Assembly (NCBI GenBank): GCA_037013495.1
Contig: CM072808.1
Span: 12,811,319 to 12,875,318, forward strand
Direction of reading: 5' to 3'
DNA from: Hippophae tibetana
Taxonomy: Eukaryota; Streptophyta; Magnoliopsida; Rosales; Elaeagnaceae
Length of the DNA: 64,000 bases
The notes under the pieces were generated by a model. It searched no databases. It was not told the origin of the DNA and worked only from the letters and a program-made list of their open reading frames with translations. Both the position numbers and the translations under genes were made by a program. Every line of letters begins with the position of its first letter. The stretch's first letter is position 1. Shown here in pieces: positions 53,340 to 64,000 of the stretch.

Positions 53340-55979
53340 GAGACTACCTCTACTTAGAGAAGTTAAACTTGAGAAGATAGAGATGAATGTGATACTTGTT
53401 CATACTATACATAAAGAACCAAACATGTTTGGCCTCATGTCGAACTCTCGAAATCAATATGCCCAGGAAGGAGAAAGTGCACTCTAGTCAGTACACAATA
53501 TGGAGCAAGGACCTAACCATCTCATTATCTTCGAAAAAGGAGAGATATTCCTTATGCATAATTATCCATTTGTCAACACAGTTCAAGTGGTGAGCTACGA
53601 GATAAGAAGGGTATTGATTGATAATGGGAGCTCCTACAACCTGATGTAACTAGCTATGTTAAGAGAGATAAAATTCCAACCAATGGAAATAACCAAAAAA
53701 TAACTACCTCTAATGGGTTTTAATGGGAGTATGACAATGTCGGTAGGTACTATAAGACTCTAGAGTTTTTACAAGAGGTTATCATGTTGATAAATTTTGT
53801 AGTACTTGATATTATGTCTCCCTACAATATTATATTAGGTAGACCGTGGCTATAGAGACTACAGATCGTATCTTTTATGTTGCACTAGATGATCAAGCAC
53901 ACAACGACCTCAAGTGTGGAAATAATAAGAGACGACCAAGAAAGAGCTCGTGCATACTACATTTTAGCCTTCAAAGGGGTCTAGACCCATAGCAATCAAA
54001 GTTCGGGTGGCCTAAAGCCCCAATCAAACTAGACTTGATCAACATCGTGAGCTCAAAGGTTAAGGCAATACAGGTAGAAAAGAAAGAAATACAGTTGGTC
54101 AAAATTAGCACTGCGTTGGGAGAAGATCTAAAGGCAAGATTGACGATTTGTTTGGGAAATAACAAAGAGGTGTTTACTTAGGATCCTATATAAATGATAG
54201 GCATTGCCCCAAAGGTAATCAACCATAAGATCAATTTCAATTCACAAGTGAGACCTATAAACACAACGAAATAGGAAGTTTGCAAGAGAAAATAAAAACA
54301 AATTAGTTCATTAAAATAAGTAGGATGGGTCAGAGAGATAACCACTCTACTTGGATTTCCAATGTTTTTTTAGCCCCAAAAGCTAAAGGTGATGCATGGA
54401 TATGCATGGATTTTATTGATGTGAACAGGGCCACACCAAAAGATTTTTTTCCTCTACCAAGCATAGACTAATTAGTGAACACTACTACAAGGTTTAATCT
54501 CATACTTTATGGATGCATATTCATGCTATGACCAAGTTAGGATGCATCTTGAAGACTAAGAGAAAAGATCTTTTATTACGAAAGAAATAACATTTTGTTA
54601 TACTAGAATTCTATTTAGGCTCAAGAATAAAAAAAACAACTTATCAGCACTTGGTCAACAAAATGTTCAAGAACCAATTAGGGAGAAACATGGAAGTATA
54701 GGTGGATGACATGGTGAACAAGTCTCAGAAGTAGAAGGAACACATATATGATTTGGAAAAAAACTTTTGGAGTATTGAGAAAGTATAACATAAAGCTACA
54801 CCTAGAGAAATGTGTTTTGGGGGTTACATTGGGAAAATTCTTGGGATACCTATTGTCAGTCAAAGGAATAGAGGCCAACCCATATAAAATAATAGCCCTA
54901 ACATATATGAGGTCCCTAAGAAATATAAAAGAAGTACAACAGCTGAATGGATGCACAGTAGCACTAGAAAGGTTTATATCAAAGTGCATAGAGAAGTGCT
55001 TGCCATTTTTTTAGCTATTAAGGAAAATATGGAGTATGTTTTAAGAATGAAATGCTACTTTTTATTCCATTAAAAAGTATCAAGGTAAGACCCCTATATT
55101 GGTTAGTCCTTCTCAAACTAAGGTTTTGTACTTCTATTTGTCCGCTACCATAAAGGTAGTAAGTGGTGTGCTGGAAAAAAAGGAAAACGAACAATACCCA
55201 ATTTATTACATCAGTCAAGCATTGACAAAATCTGAGCAAAAGTACCTAATGTTGGGCAAGCTTTCATTCACCTTAATGTTGGCAGCTAGAAAATTGAGGC
55301 ATTACTTTGGAAGCTATGCTATCATTGTTCTTACATCATACTCTCTCACAAGTGTGTTGTAAAAACCAAAAATATCAAAAAGATTGGCTCATATTTCTAT
55401 TTAACTTAGCGAGTTTGACATCCATTTTAGATGTCTCCCAATAATGAAAGAACAAGAAGTGGTCGACTTTATAGCATATTGGATAGGAGAAGAAGGGGAA
55501 ATGCAAGTGGTAAAAGCTCTTGAGATATGTGAAGATGAGAAGTATTTGGAAGTATATATGGATGAAGCTAGCAACGCTAAAGGCACATGGATGAGAATTC
55601 TAATATTCAACATAGAAGGAGGCATGATTGAACAAAGTGTAAGAATAACTTTTTCATCTAGCAACAACGTAGCCGAATATGAAACGGTGTTATTTGCCTT
55701 GAAAGAATTGAAAGGACTGGAGGTCAAATACGTGAGTATCCATTATGATTCCTAATTGGTGGTTAGTGAAATAAATGGAAACTTTTAGGCCCAAGAGGAG
55801 AAATTAAAGAGGTACTTAATGGAAATCAAAGAATGGGTGGTAGAGTTCAAGGCATTTAAGATTACATAGGTAGTAGTCACAATGCACATGCAAATGCCTT
55901 AGCCACTTGAAAACATGAAAAGAATTATTTCTATCCCAACCATAAAAAATGTAAGTGTTAAAGAAAAAGAACCAAGTGG
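53340..55979 (+). pseudogene. Tat-lineage pol: protease, RT, RNase H, second RNase H
   Basis: Landmarks in order: aspartic protease RRVLIDNGSS (~53606) and YNIILGRPWL (~53826); reverse transcriptase CMDFIDVNRATPKD (~54400), FMDAYSCYDQVRMH (~54507) and a V-D-D box at 54702 whose preceding Tyr codon is a TAG stop; linked RNase H YLSATIKVVSGVLE and YYISQALTKSE (55130-55240); a second, archaeal-type RNase H with D, E and D in YMDEASN, NNVAEYE and IHYDS (55550-55755). The second RNase H is the hallmark of the Tat/Ogre lineage. Stops and frameshifts occur throughout. It ends abruptly at an LTR; the integrase that should follow lies inverted at 45826-44800. Confidence 0.82.
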
Positions 55980-55984
55980 ATCAA

Positions 55985-57911
55985 TGATGAGTGCTCAAAA
56001 AGCACTAAAATAACTATGATTTCATGCACATTAATTGATTAAAAATATATATATTTATATGTTTTATCATATATTTATATAAATTTGTCTTTTTCGGAAT
56101 CACGGGTATTTTTATTGTTTTTCAGGTATTTTGGCTTAAAAATACAACTTAAAGACTCAAAAAGGAAACTGGAAGCAATACATCACAAATATATTAATAA
56201 ATAAATGCGGAAAGGTCGACAAATATGGAAAAATTGGACAAAATGGGTCAAGAAGGTCAAAAATGTCAAAAAGGCGAAAAACGCGCCGCCGCCGCCCAAC
56301 CGCCGCGCCCCAGCGCCCAGCTCCGCCAGAAGCAGCAGCGCGCGGCACTGTTCACCCGCGGCACTGTTCACCCGCGTTACTGTTCACCTGCGGCACTGTT
56401 CACCCGCGTACTGTTCACCTGCGGCACTGTTCACCCGCGGTACTGTTCACCCGCGGTACTGTTCATACGCGGTACTGTGCAGCCGCGGTACTGTTCATAC
56501 CCGGTACTGTGCAGCCGCCCCATGTCATGCTGACGTCATCAAATGACGTCAGCAATCAATAATACGCGTTTTTTCATTTTTTTAACATTTTTTTCTCTAC
56601 TTTTTCTCTCCATCCTCACCTATAAATACCCCCCTTCCCTTCACTTCAAAACACACCTTCAAAACACACTTCTCTCTTATTTCTTTCTCTCTTTTCTTAG
56701 ATTTTTAGGTTTTTTTAGTTTTTCTTAGTTTTTAGTTAATTTCTCTTAGTTTTAGAGTTCTTCCCTTTTTGGGAAGAACTAGTTATGTTTTTGTAATATT
56801 TTAGCTTTTTGATTCAATAAATGGGAGTGCAAATTCCGCTTGGAGTTTTTCCAGCAACGGGAATAGCGTCGAAGTTCTGTAAGGATTTTATTTTCTTTAC
56901 AGTTATTTTTATGCTTTATTCTTACATGTTATATTTAATTTGTCTGTGGTTAAATTTAACTGTGCTGGCTATTTAGTAAACATGATGTAATAATAACGTT
57001 GTTATGCTTGCGAAATATTAAATAGGTAAAAATCTCTAAAATGAATTGATTTTATTTTTATTCATGATTTTATATTAAGAATGTTAGAGAGAAATATATT
57101 ATTTTTCATTACAAACTTAAACCTGAAAATTAGATTTTAAGGTTTAGTTATCCGGTCTGATTTAGAGTAGTGCTCTTTTATTTGATGGTACAATCGCCCG
57201 GTAGTTAGAGTGAAGCTATATTTCAAAAGTTTTTATAAGAATTATTATCTGAAAATGTATTGACAACATGTTTTCGGTAGTGGTTTTAAAACTTGAAAGT
57301 TAGTACTCGGATAACTAAATTCTTGGGTTTAATTTGGACACCTTGAATAAAGTTTAAACTGTCTAACCCCACCAAAGGTGGCATTTAAATGGTTCATTTT
57401 CAATCTCTTAGAAAAAGGAATTAATTTAATTAAGCAAATTAGTTATCAACCCCACCCATAGGTGTTAATTGATTTGTTTAGTTAACAAAGAATATCTAAC
57501 CCCACCAAAGGTGGTATTCATACAAAAAAGGGAGAATCAATAAATATCAATTCATATCTTTAATAACCTAGATAATATGAGCAAGCATAATTAACTTAGT
57601 TATTATATCCATAAATACTCCGCCATTATAAATGATAAAATTTGCATGAATGTTTATTGAATCTATGTTTATTTTTATGTAAGTAGATTAAAAACACAAA
57701 ACCCCAAAATATCGTGACAGGATGTTTAGGATTTAATTTCGTTTTTAAAAGTTTGAATAATAAATTAAAAACCACACACATTCCTTCCTTAGATCGACCT
57801 TGGGAGTATACTTATCATTTTCTTCGAAATGATTCGTGCACTTGCGAGAGTTTTATAAATATTAAAACCAAAGTATTTGCAAAGATCGGCGATGCCGGTT
57901 TTCGTTCATCA
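55985..57911 (+). repeat. LTR 3, full copy in array unit 1
   Basis: Same family as LTR 1, 10 bp shorter because of fewer GCC triplets and one base lost in the minisatellite. It is preceded by ATCAA (55980-55984), the reverse complement of TTGAT before LTR 1. After CGTTCATCA comes AGTTTTTGG, but the primer site is cut after its GG and replaced by LTR-internal sequence. The equivalent in unit 2 is 59310-61236. Confidence 0.9.
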
Positions 57912-59154
57912 AGTTTTTGGGAAGAACTAGTTATGTTTTTGTAATATTTTAGCTTTTTGATTCAATATATGGAAGTGCAAATTCCGCTCGGAGGTTTTCT
58001 AGCAACGGGAATAGCGTCGAAGTTCTGTAAGGATTTTATTTTCTTTACAGTTATTTTTATGCTTTATTCTTACATGTTATATTCAACTTGTCTGTGGTTA
58101 AATTTAACTATGCTAGCTGTTTAGTAAAAATAATGTAATAACGACGTTGTTATGCTTGCGAAATATTAAATAGGTAAAAATCTTTAAAATGAATTGATTT
58201 TGTTTTTATTCAAGATTTTATATTAAGAATGTTAGAGAGAAATATATTATTTTTCATTACAAACTTAAACCCGAAAATTAGATTTTAAGGTTTAGTTATC
58301 CGGTCTAATTTAGAGTAGTACTCTTTTATTTGTTGGTACAATCGCCCGGTAGTTAGAGTGAAACTCTATTTCGAAAGTTTTTATAAGAATTATTATGTGA
58401 AAATATATTGACAACATGTTTTCAATAGTGGTTTTAAAACTTGAAAGTTAGTACTCGGATAATTAAATTCTTAGGTTTAATTTGGACACCTTGAATAAAG
58501 TTTAAACTGTCTAACCCCACCAAAGGTGGCATTTAAATGGTTCATTTTCAATCTCTTAGAAAAAGGAATTAATTTAATTAAGCATATTAGTTATCAACCC
58601 CACCCATAGGTGTTAATTGATTTGTTTAGTTAACAAAGAATATCTAACCCCACCAAAGGTGGTATTTATATAAAAAAAGAGAGAATCAATAAAATGTCAA
58701 TTTATATCTTTAATAACCTAGTTAATATGAGCAAGCATAATTAATTTAGTTATTATATCCATAAATACTCCGCTAATATAAATGATAAAAAATTTGCATG
58801 AACATTTATTGAATCCGTATATATGTTTATTTCTAGATAATTATTTATTGAATTTGTATCTATGTTTATTTTTATGATTTTAGATTATATTTAATTAATC
58901 TGTATATATGTTTTATTTTATGTTATTAGATTAGGAACACAAAAACCAAACTATCGTGACAGGATGTTTAGGATTTAATTTCGTTTTTAAAAGATTGAAT
59001 AATAAGTTAAAAACCACATACATTCCTTCCTTAGATCGACCTTGGGAGTATACTTATCATTTTCTACGAAATGATTCGTGCACTTGCGAGAGTTTTATAA
59101 ATATTAAAACCAAAGTATTTGCGGGAATCGGCGATGCCGGTTTTTCGTTCATCA
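57912..59154 (+). repeat. 5'-truncated, diverged LTR in array unit 1
   Basis: Begins inside the LTR at GGGAAGAACTAGTTATG and ends CGTTCATCA. It differs from LTR 3 by scattered substitutions and by an extra ~110 bp around 58800-58925 (a duplicated TTATTGAAT...TATGTTTAT block), so it is an older copy. The equivalent in unit 2 is 61237-62479. Confidence 0.88.
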
Positions 59155-59309
59155 AGTTTTCGTTCACTAGGGCAACCTAGGGGTTTAACGGCTTGTTGCA
59201 TAGGCTAAATGCAACCGTTTCAATCCACGAAAGTGATTTAGGATAGTTTAATTTTTAGTTTTTATCGCTTCTCTTGCTAAGGGACTAGCAAGAAGCTGGT
59301 TGGGGGTTG
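59155..59309 (+). other. Residual internal sequence with polypurine tract
   Basis: 155 bp between LTRs ending in AGCTGGTTGGGGGTTG directly before TGATGAG. This is the expected plus-strand primer (polypurine tract) of the family. The equivalent in unit 2 is 62480-62634. It is the only internal sequence left in the array. Confidence 0.75.
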
Positions 59310-62300
59310 TGATGAGTGCTCAAAAAGCACTAAAATAACTATGATTTCATGCACATTAATTGATTAAAAATATATATATTTATATGTTTTATCATATATT
59401 TATATAAATTTGTCTTTTTCGGAATCACGGGTATTTTTATTGTTTTTCAGGTATTTTGGCTTAAAAATACAACTTAAAGACTCAAAAAGGAAACTGGAAG
59501 CAATACATCACAAATATATTAATAAATAAATGCGGAAAGGTCGACAAATATGGAAAAATTGGACAAAATGGGTCAAGAAGGTCAAAAATGTCAAAAAGGC
59601 GAAAAACGCGCCGCCGCCGCCCAACCGCCGCGCCCCAGCGCCCAGCTCCGCCAGAAGCAGCAGCGCGCGGCACTGTTCACCCGCGGCACTGTTCACCCGC
59701 GTTACTGTTCACCTGCGGCACTGTTCACCCGCGTACTGTTCACCTGCGGCACTGTTCACCCGCGGTACTGTTCACCCGCGGTACTGTTCATACGCGGTAC
59801 TGTGCAGCCGCGGTACTGTTCATACCCGGTACTGTGCAGCCGCCCCATGTCATGCTGACGTCATCAAATGACGTCAGCAATCAATAATACGCGTTTTTTC
59901 ATTTTTTTAACATTTTTTTCTCTACTTTTTCTCTCCATCCTCACCTATAAATACCCCCCTTCCCTTCACTTCAAAACACACCTTCAAAACACACTTCTCT
60001 CTTATTTCTTTCTCTCTTTTCTTAGATTTTTAGGTTTTTTTAGTTTTTCTTAGTTTTTAGTTAATTTCTCTTAGTTTTAGAGTTCTTCCCTTTTTGGGAA
60101 GAACTAGTTATGTTTTTGTAATATTTTAGCTTTTTGATTCAATAAATGGGAGTGCAAATTCCGCTTGGAGTTTTTCCAGCAACGGGAATAGCGTCGAAGT
60201 TCTGTAAGGATTTTATTTTCTTTACAGTTATTTTTATGCTTTATTCTTACATGTTATATTTAATTTGTCTGTGGTTAAATTTAACTGTGCTGGCTATTTA
60301 GTAAACATGATGTAATAATAACGTTGTTATGCTTGCGAAATATTAAATAGGTAAAAATCTCTAAAATGAATTGATTTTATTTTTATTCATGATTTTATAT
60401 TAAGAATGTTAGAGAGAAATATATTATTTTTCATTACAAACTTAAACCTGAAAATTAGATTTTAAGGTTTAGTTATCCGGTCTGATTTAGAGTAGTGCTC
60501 TTTTATTTGATGGTACAATCGCCCGGTAGTTAGAGTGAAGCTATATTTCAAAAGTTTTTATAAGAATTATTATCTGAAAATGTATTGACAACATGTTTTC
60601 GGTAGTGGTTTTAAAACTTGAAAGTTAGTACTCGGATAACTAAATTCTTGGGTTTAATTTGGACACCTTGAATAAAGTTTAAACTGTCTAACCCCACCAA
60701 AGGTGGCATTTAAATGGTTCATTTTCAATCTCTTAGAAAAAGGAATTAATTTAATTAAGCAAATTAGTTATCAACCCCACCCATAGGTGTTAATTGATTT
60801 GTTTAGTTAACAAAGAATATCTAACCCCACCAAAGGTGGTATTCATACAAAAAAGGGAGAATCAATAAATATCAATTCATATCTTTAATAACCTAGATAA
60901 TATGAGCAAGCATAATTAACTTAGTTATTATATCCATAAATACTCCGCCATTATAAATGATAAAATTTGCATGAATGTTTATTGAATCTATGTTTATTTT
61001 TATGTAAGTAGATTAAAAACACAAAACCCCAAAATATCGTGACAGGATGTTTAGGATTTAATTTCGTTTTTAAAAGTTTGAATAATAAATTAAAAACCAC
61101 ACACATTCCTTCCTTAGATCGACCTTGGGAGTATACTTATCATTTTCTTCGAAATGATTCGTGCACTTGCGAGAGTTTTATAAATATTAAAACCAAAGTA
61201 TTTGCAAAGATCGGCGATGCCGGTTTTCGTTCATCAAGTTTTTGGGAAGAACTAGTTATGTTTTTGTAATATTTTAGCTTTTTGATTCAATATATGGAAG
61301 TGCAAATTCCGCTCGGAGGTTTTCTAGCAACGGGAATAGCGTCGAAGTTCTGTAAGGATTTTATTTTCTTTACAGTTATTTTTATGCTTTATTCTTACAT
61401 GTTATATTCAACTTGTCTGTGGTTAAATTTAACTATGCTAGCTGTTTAGTAAAAATAATGTAATAACGACGTTGTTATGCTTGCGAAATATTAAATAGGT
61501 AAAAATCTTTAAAATGAATTGATTTTGTTTTTATTCAAGATTTTATATTAAGAATGTTAGAGAGAAATATATTATTTTTCATTACAAACTTAAACCCGAA
61601 AATTAGATTTTAAGGTTTAGTTATCCGGTCTAATTTAGAGTAGTACTCTTTTATTTGTTGGTACAATCGCCCGGTAGTTAGAGTGAAACTCTATTTCGAA
61701 AGTTTTTATAAGAATTATTATGTGAAAATATATTGACAACATGTTTTCAATAGTGGTTTTAAAACTTGAAAGTTAGTACTCGGATAATTAAATTCTTAGG
61801 TTTAATTTGGACACCTTGAATAAAGTTTAAACTGTCTAACCCCACCAAAGGTGGCATTTAAATGGTTCATTTTCAATCTCTTAGAAAAAGGAATTAATTT
61901 AATTAAGCATATTAGTTATCAACCCCACCCATAGGTGTTAATTGATTTGTTTAGTTAACAAAGAATATCTAACCCCACCAAAGGTGGTATTTATATAAAA
62001 AAAGAGAGAATCAATAAAATGTCAATTTATATCTTTAATAACCTAGTTAATATGAGCAAGCATAATTAATTTAGTTATTATATCCATAAATACTCCGCTA
62101 ATATAAATGATAAAAAATTTGCATGAACATTTATTGAATCCGTATATATGTTTATTTCTAGATAATTATTTATTGAATTTGTATCTATGTTTATTTTTAT
62201 GATTTTAGATTATATTTAATTAATCTGTATATATGTTTTATTTTATGTTATTAGATTAGGAACACAAAAACCAAACTATCGTGACAGGATGTTTAGGATT

Positions 62301-62634
62301 TAATTTCGTTTTTAAAAGATTGAATAATAAGTTAAAAACCACATACATTCCTTCCTTAGATCGACCTTGGGAGTATACTTATCATTTTCTACGAAATGAT
62401 TCGTGCACTTGCGAGAGTTTTATAAATATTAAAACCAAAGTATTTGCGGGAATCGGCGATGCCGGTTTTTCGTTCATCAAGTTTTCGTTCACTAGGGCAA
62501 CCTAGGGGTTTAACGGCTTGTTGCATAGGCTAAATGCAACCGTTTCAATCCACGAAAGTGATTTAGGATAGTTTAATTTTTAGTTTTTATCGCTTCTCTT
62601 GCTAAGGGACTAGCAAGAAGCTGGTTGGGGGTTG

Positions 62635-64000
62635 TGATGAGTGCTCAAAAAGCACTAAAATAACTATGATTTCATGCACATTAATTGATTAAAAATATAT
62701 ATATTTATATGTTTTATCATATATTTATATAAATTTGTCTTTTTCGGAATCACGGGTATTTTTATTGTTTTTCAGGTATTTTGGCTTAAAAATACAACTT
62801 AAAGACTCAAAAAGGAAACTGGAAGCAATACATCACAAATATATTAATAAATAAATGCGGAAAGGTCGACAAATATGGAAAAATTGGACAAAATGGGTCA
62901 AGAAGGTCAAAAATGTCAAAAAGGCGAAAAACGCGCCGCCGCGCCCCAGCGCCCAGCTCCGCCAGAAGCAGCAGCGCGCGACACTGTTCACCCGCGGCAC
63001 TGTTCACCCGCGTTACTGTTCATCTGCGGCACTGTTCACCCGCGTTACTGTTCACCTGCGGCACTGTTCACCCGCGGTACTGTTCACCCGCGGTACTGTT
63101 CATACGCGGTACTGTGCAGCCGCGGTACTGTTCATACCCGGTACTGTGCAGCCGCCCCATGTCATGCTGACGTCATCAAATGACGTCAGCAATCAATAAT
63201 ACGCGTTTTTTCATTTTTTTAACATTTTTTTCTCTACTTTTTCTCTCCATCCTCACCTATAAATACCCCCCTTCCCTTCACTTCAAAACACACCTTCAAA
63301 ACACACTTCTCTCTTATTTCTTTCTCTCTTTTCTTAGATTTTTAGGTTTTTTTAGTTTTTCTTAGTTTTTAGTTAATTTCTCTTAGTTTTAGAGTTCTTC
63401 CCTTTTTGGGAAGAACTAGTTATGTTTTTGTAATATTTTAGCTTTTTGATTCAATAAATGGGAGTGCAAATTCCGCTTGGAGTTTTTCCAGCAACGGGAA
63501 TAGCGTCGAAGTTCTGTAAGGATTTTATTTTCTTTACAGTTATTTTTATGCTTTATTCTTACATGTTATATTTAATTTGTCTGTGGTTAAATTTAACTGT
63601 GCTGGCTATTTAGTAAACATGATGTAATAATAACGTTGTTATGCTTGCGAAATATTAAATAGGTAAAAATCTCTAAAATGAATTGATTTTATTTTTATTC
63701 ATGATTTTATATTAAGAATGTTAGAGAGAAATATATTATTTTTCATTACAAACTTAAACCTGAAAATTAGATTTTAAGGTTTAGTTATCCGGTCTGATTT
63801 AGAGTAGTGCTCTTTTATTTGATGGTACAATCGCCCGGTAGTTAGAGTGAAGCTATATTTCAAAAGTTTTTATAAGAATTATTATCTGAAAATGTATTGA
63901 CAACATGTTTTCGGTAGTGGTTTTAAAACTTGAAAGTTAGTACTCGGATAACTAAATTCTTGGGTTTAATTTGGACACCTTGAATAAAGTTTAAACTGTC
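62635..64000 (+). repeat. LTR 5, partial, at window edge
   Basis: Starts the third array unit. It has the shortest GCC run, and minisatellite variants (CATCTGC unit present) like LTR 1 rather than LTR 3, so it is a distinct allele and not a copy of units 1-2. It is cut by the window end. Confidence 0.9.

Larger units (their letters stand above)
55985..64000 (+). mobile_element. Tandem array of 3325-bp LTR-LTR units
   Basis: Unit starts are at 55985, 59310 and 62635, all TGATGAGTGCTC, with equivalent landmarks exactly 3325 bp apart. Each unit is a full LTR (1927 bp), a 5'-truncated diverged LTR (1243 bp) and 155 bp ending in a polypurine tract. The first two units appear identical wherever compared. 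The third (1366 bp in the window) differs in the GCC run and the minisatellite. The array continues beyond the right edge. Confidence 0.9.

Overview
This is nuclear DNA from a flowering plant, most likely a eudicot. It is AT-rich and has intron-containing genes with GT/AG splice sites, site II-type promoter motifs, an organelle-DNA insertion and nested LTR retrotransposons. Nothing in it is bacterial. I cannot name the species from the sequence alone.

Layout. (1) 0-11 kb is transposon territory: a long foldback repeat (205-975), a solo-LTR-like element (1570-3120), and a decayed Mutator-like element (MULE). The MULE carries a DUF1985-Ulp1-type protease gene on + and a MuDR-type transposase gene on -. 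A short near-palindrome, TGTAACATGTTACA, is scattered through its non-coding parts. (2) 11-28.4 kb is the only clearly genic part. It holds two convergent, apparently intact genes: an 8-exon Myb/SANT-like gene (+, 779 aa), made of four copies of a 341+151 bp exon pair, and a 17-coding-exon gene (-, 973 aa) for the RRC1/SR140-type U2 snRNP-associated SURP-motif splicing factor. Two related MITEs sit in introns of the Myb-like gene. (3) 29.5-30.8 kb is organellar DNA: a mitochondrial-looking stretch fused to a broken N-terminal third of plastid rpoC2. (4) 31-36.5 kb is AT-rich with little content, apart from an Ulp1 protease remnant, a ~0.4 kb direct duplication and paired hairpins.

(5) 36.6-64 kb is a nested retrotransposon cluster. 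The host is a decayed Ty3/gypsy element of the Tat lineage. Its pieces are an antisense gypsy-type-transposase-like ORF (36.6-40.9 kb, +), tandem repeats, an integrase (44.8-45.8 kb, -), and protease, RT, RNase H and a second (archaeal-type) RNase H (53.3-56.0 kb, +). Two solo LTRs of different families interrupt it, each with a perfect 5-bp target duplication (CCTAG, GTATG). The integrase and the rest of pol are now in opposite orientations. The breakpoints carry LTR 5' ends next to TTGAT and its reverse complement ATCAA, which points to insertion followed by inversion.

The youngest layer is one LTR family (LTR ~1.93 kb, tRNA-Asp primer site). It occurs first as a 7.3-kb element whose two 1937-bp LTRs are inverted relative to each other, each with an inward-facing primer site. 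It occurs again as a tandem array of a 3325-bp LTR-LTR unit running off the right edge. Its LTR has an 11 x 16 bp minisatellite, a perfect TGACGTCA double palindrome and a TATA box, so it looks like a strong promoter candidate. Its leader contains two tandem hairpins with compensatory base changes.

The two host genes have no evident joint function; they are simply convergent neighbours. The most unusual material is the inverted-LTR element, the inverted split of the Tat element, the tandem LTR array, the covarying leader hairpins and the MULE's dispersed motif.
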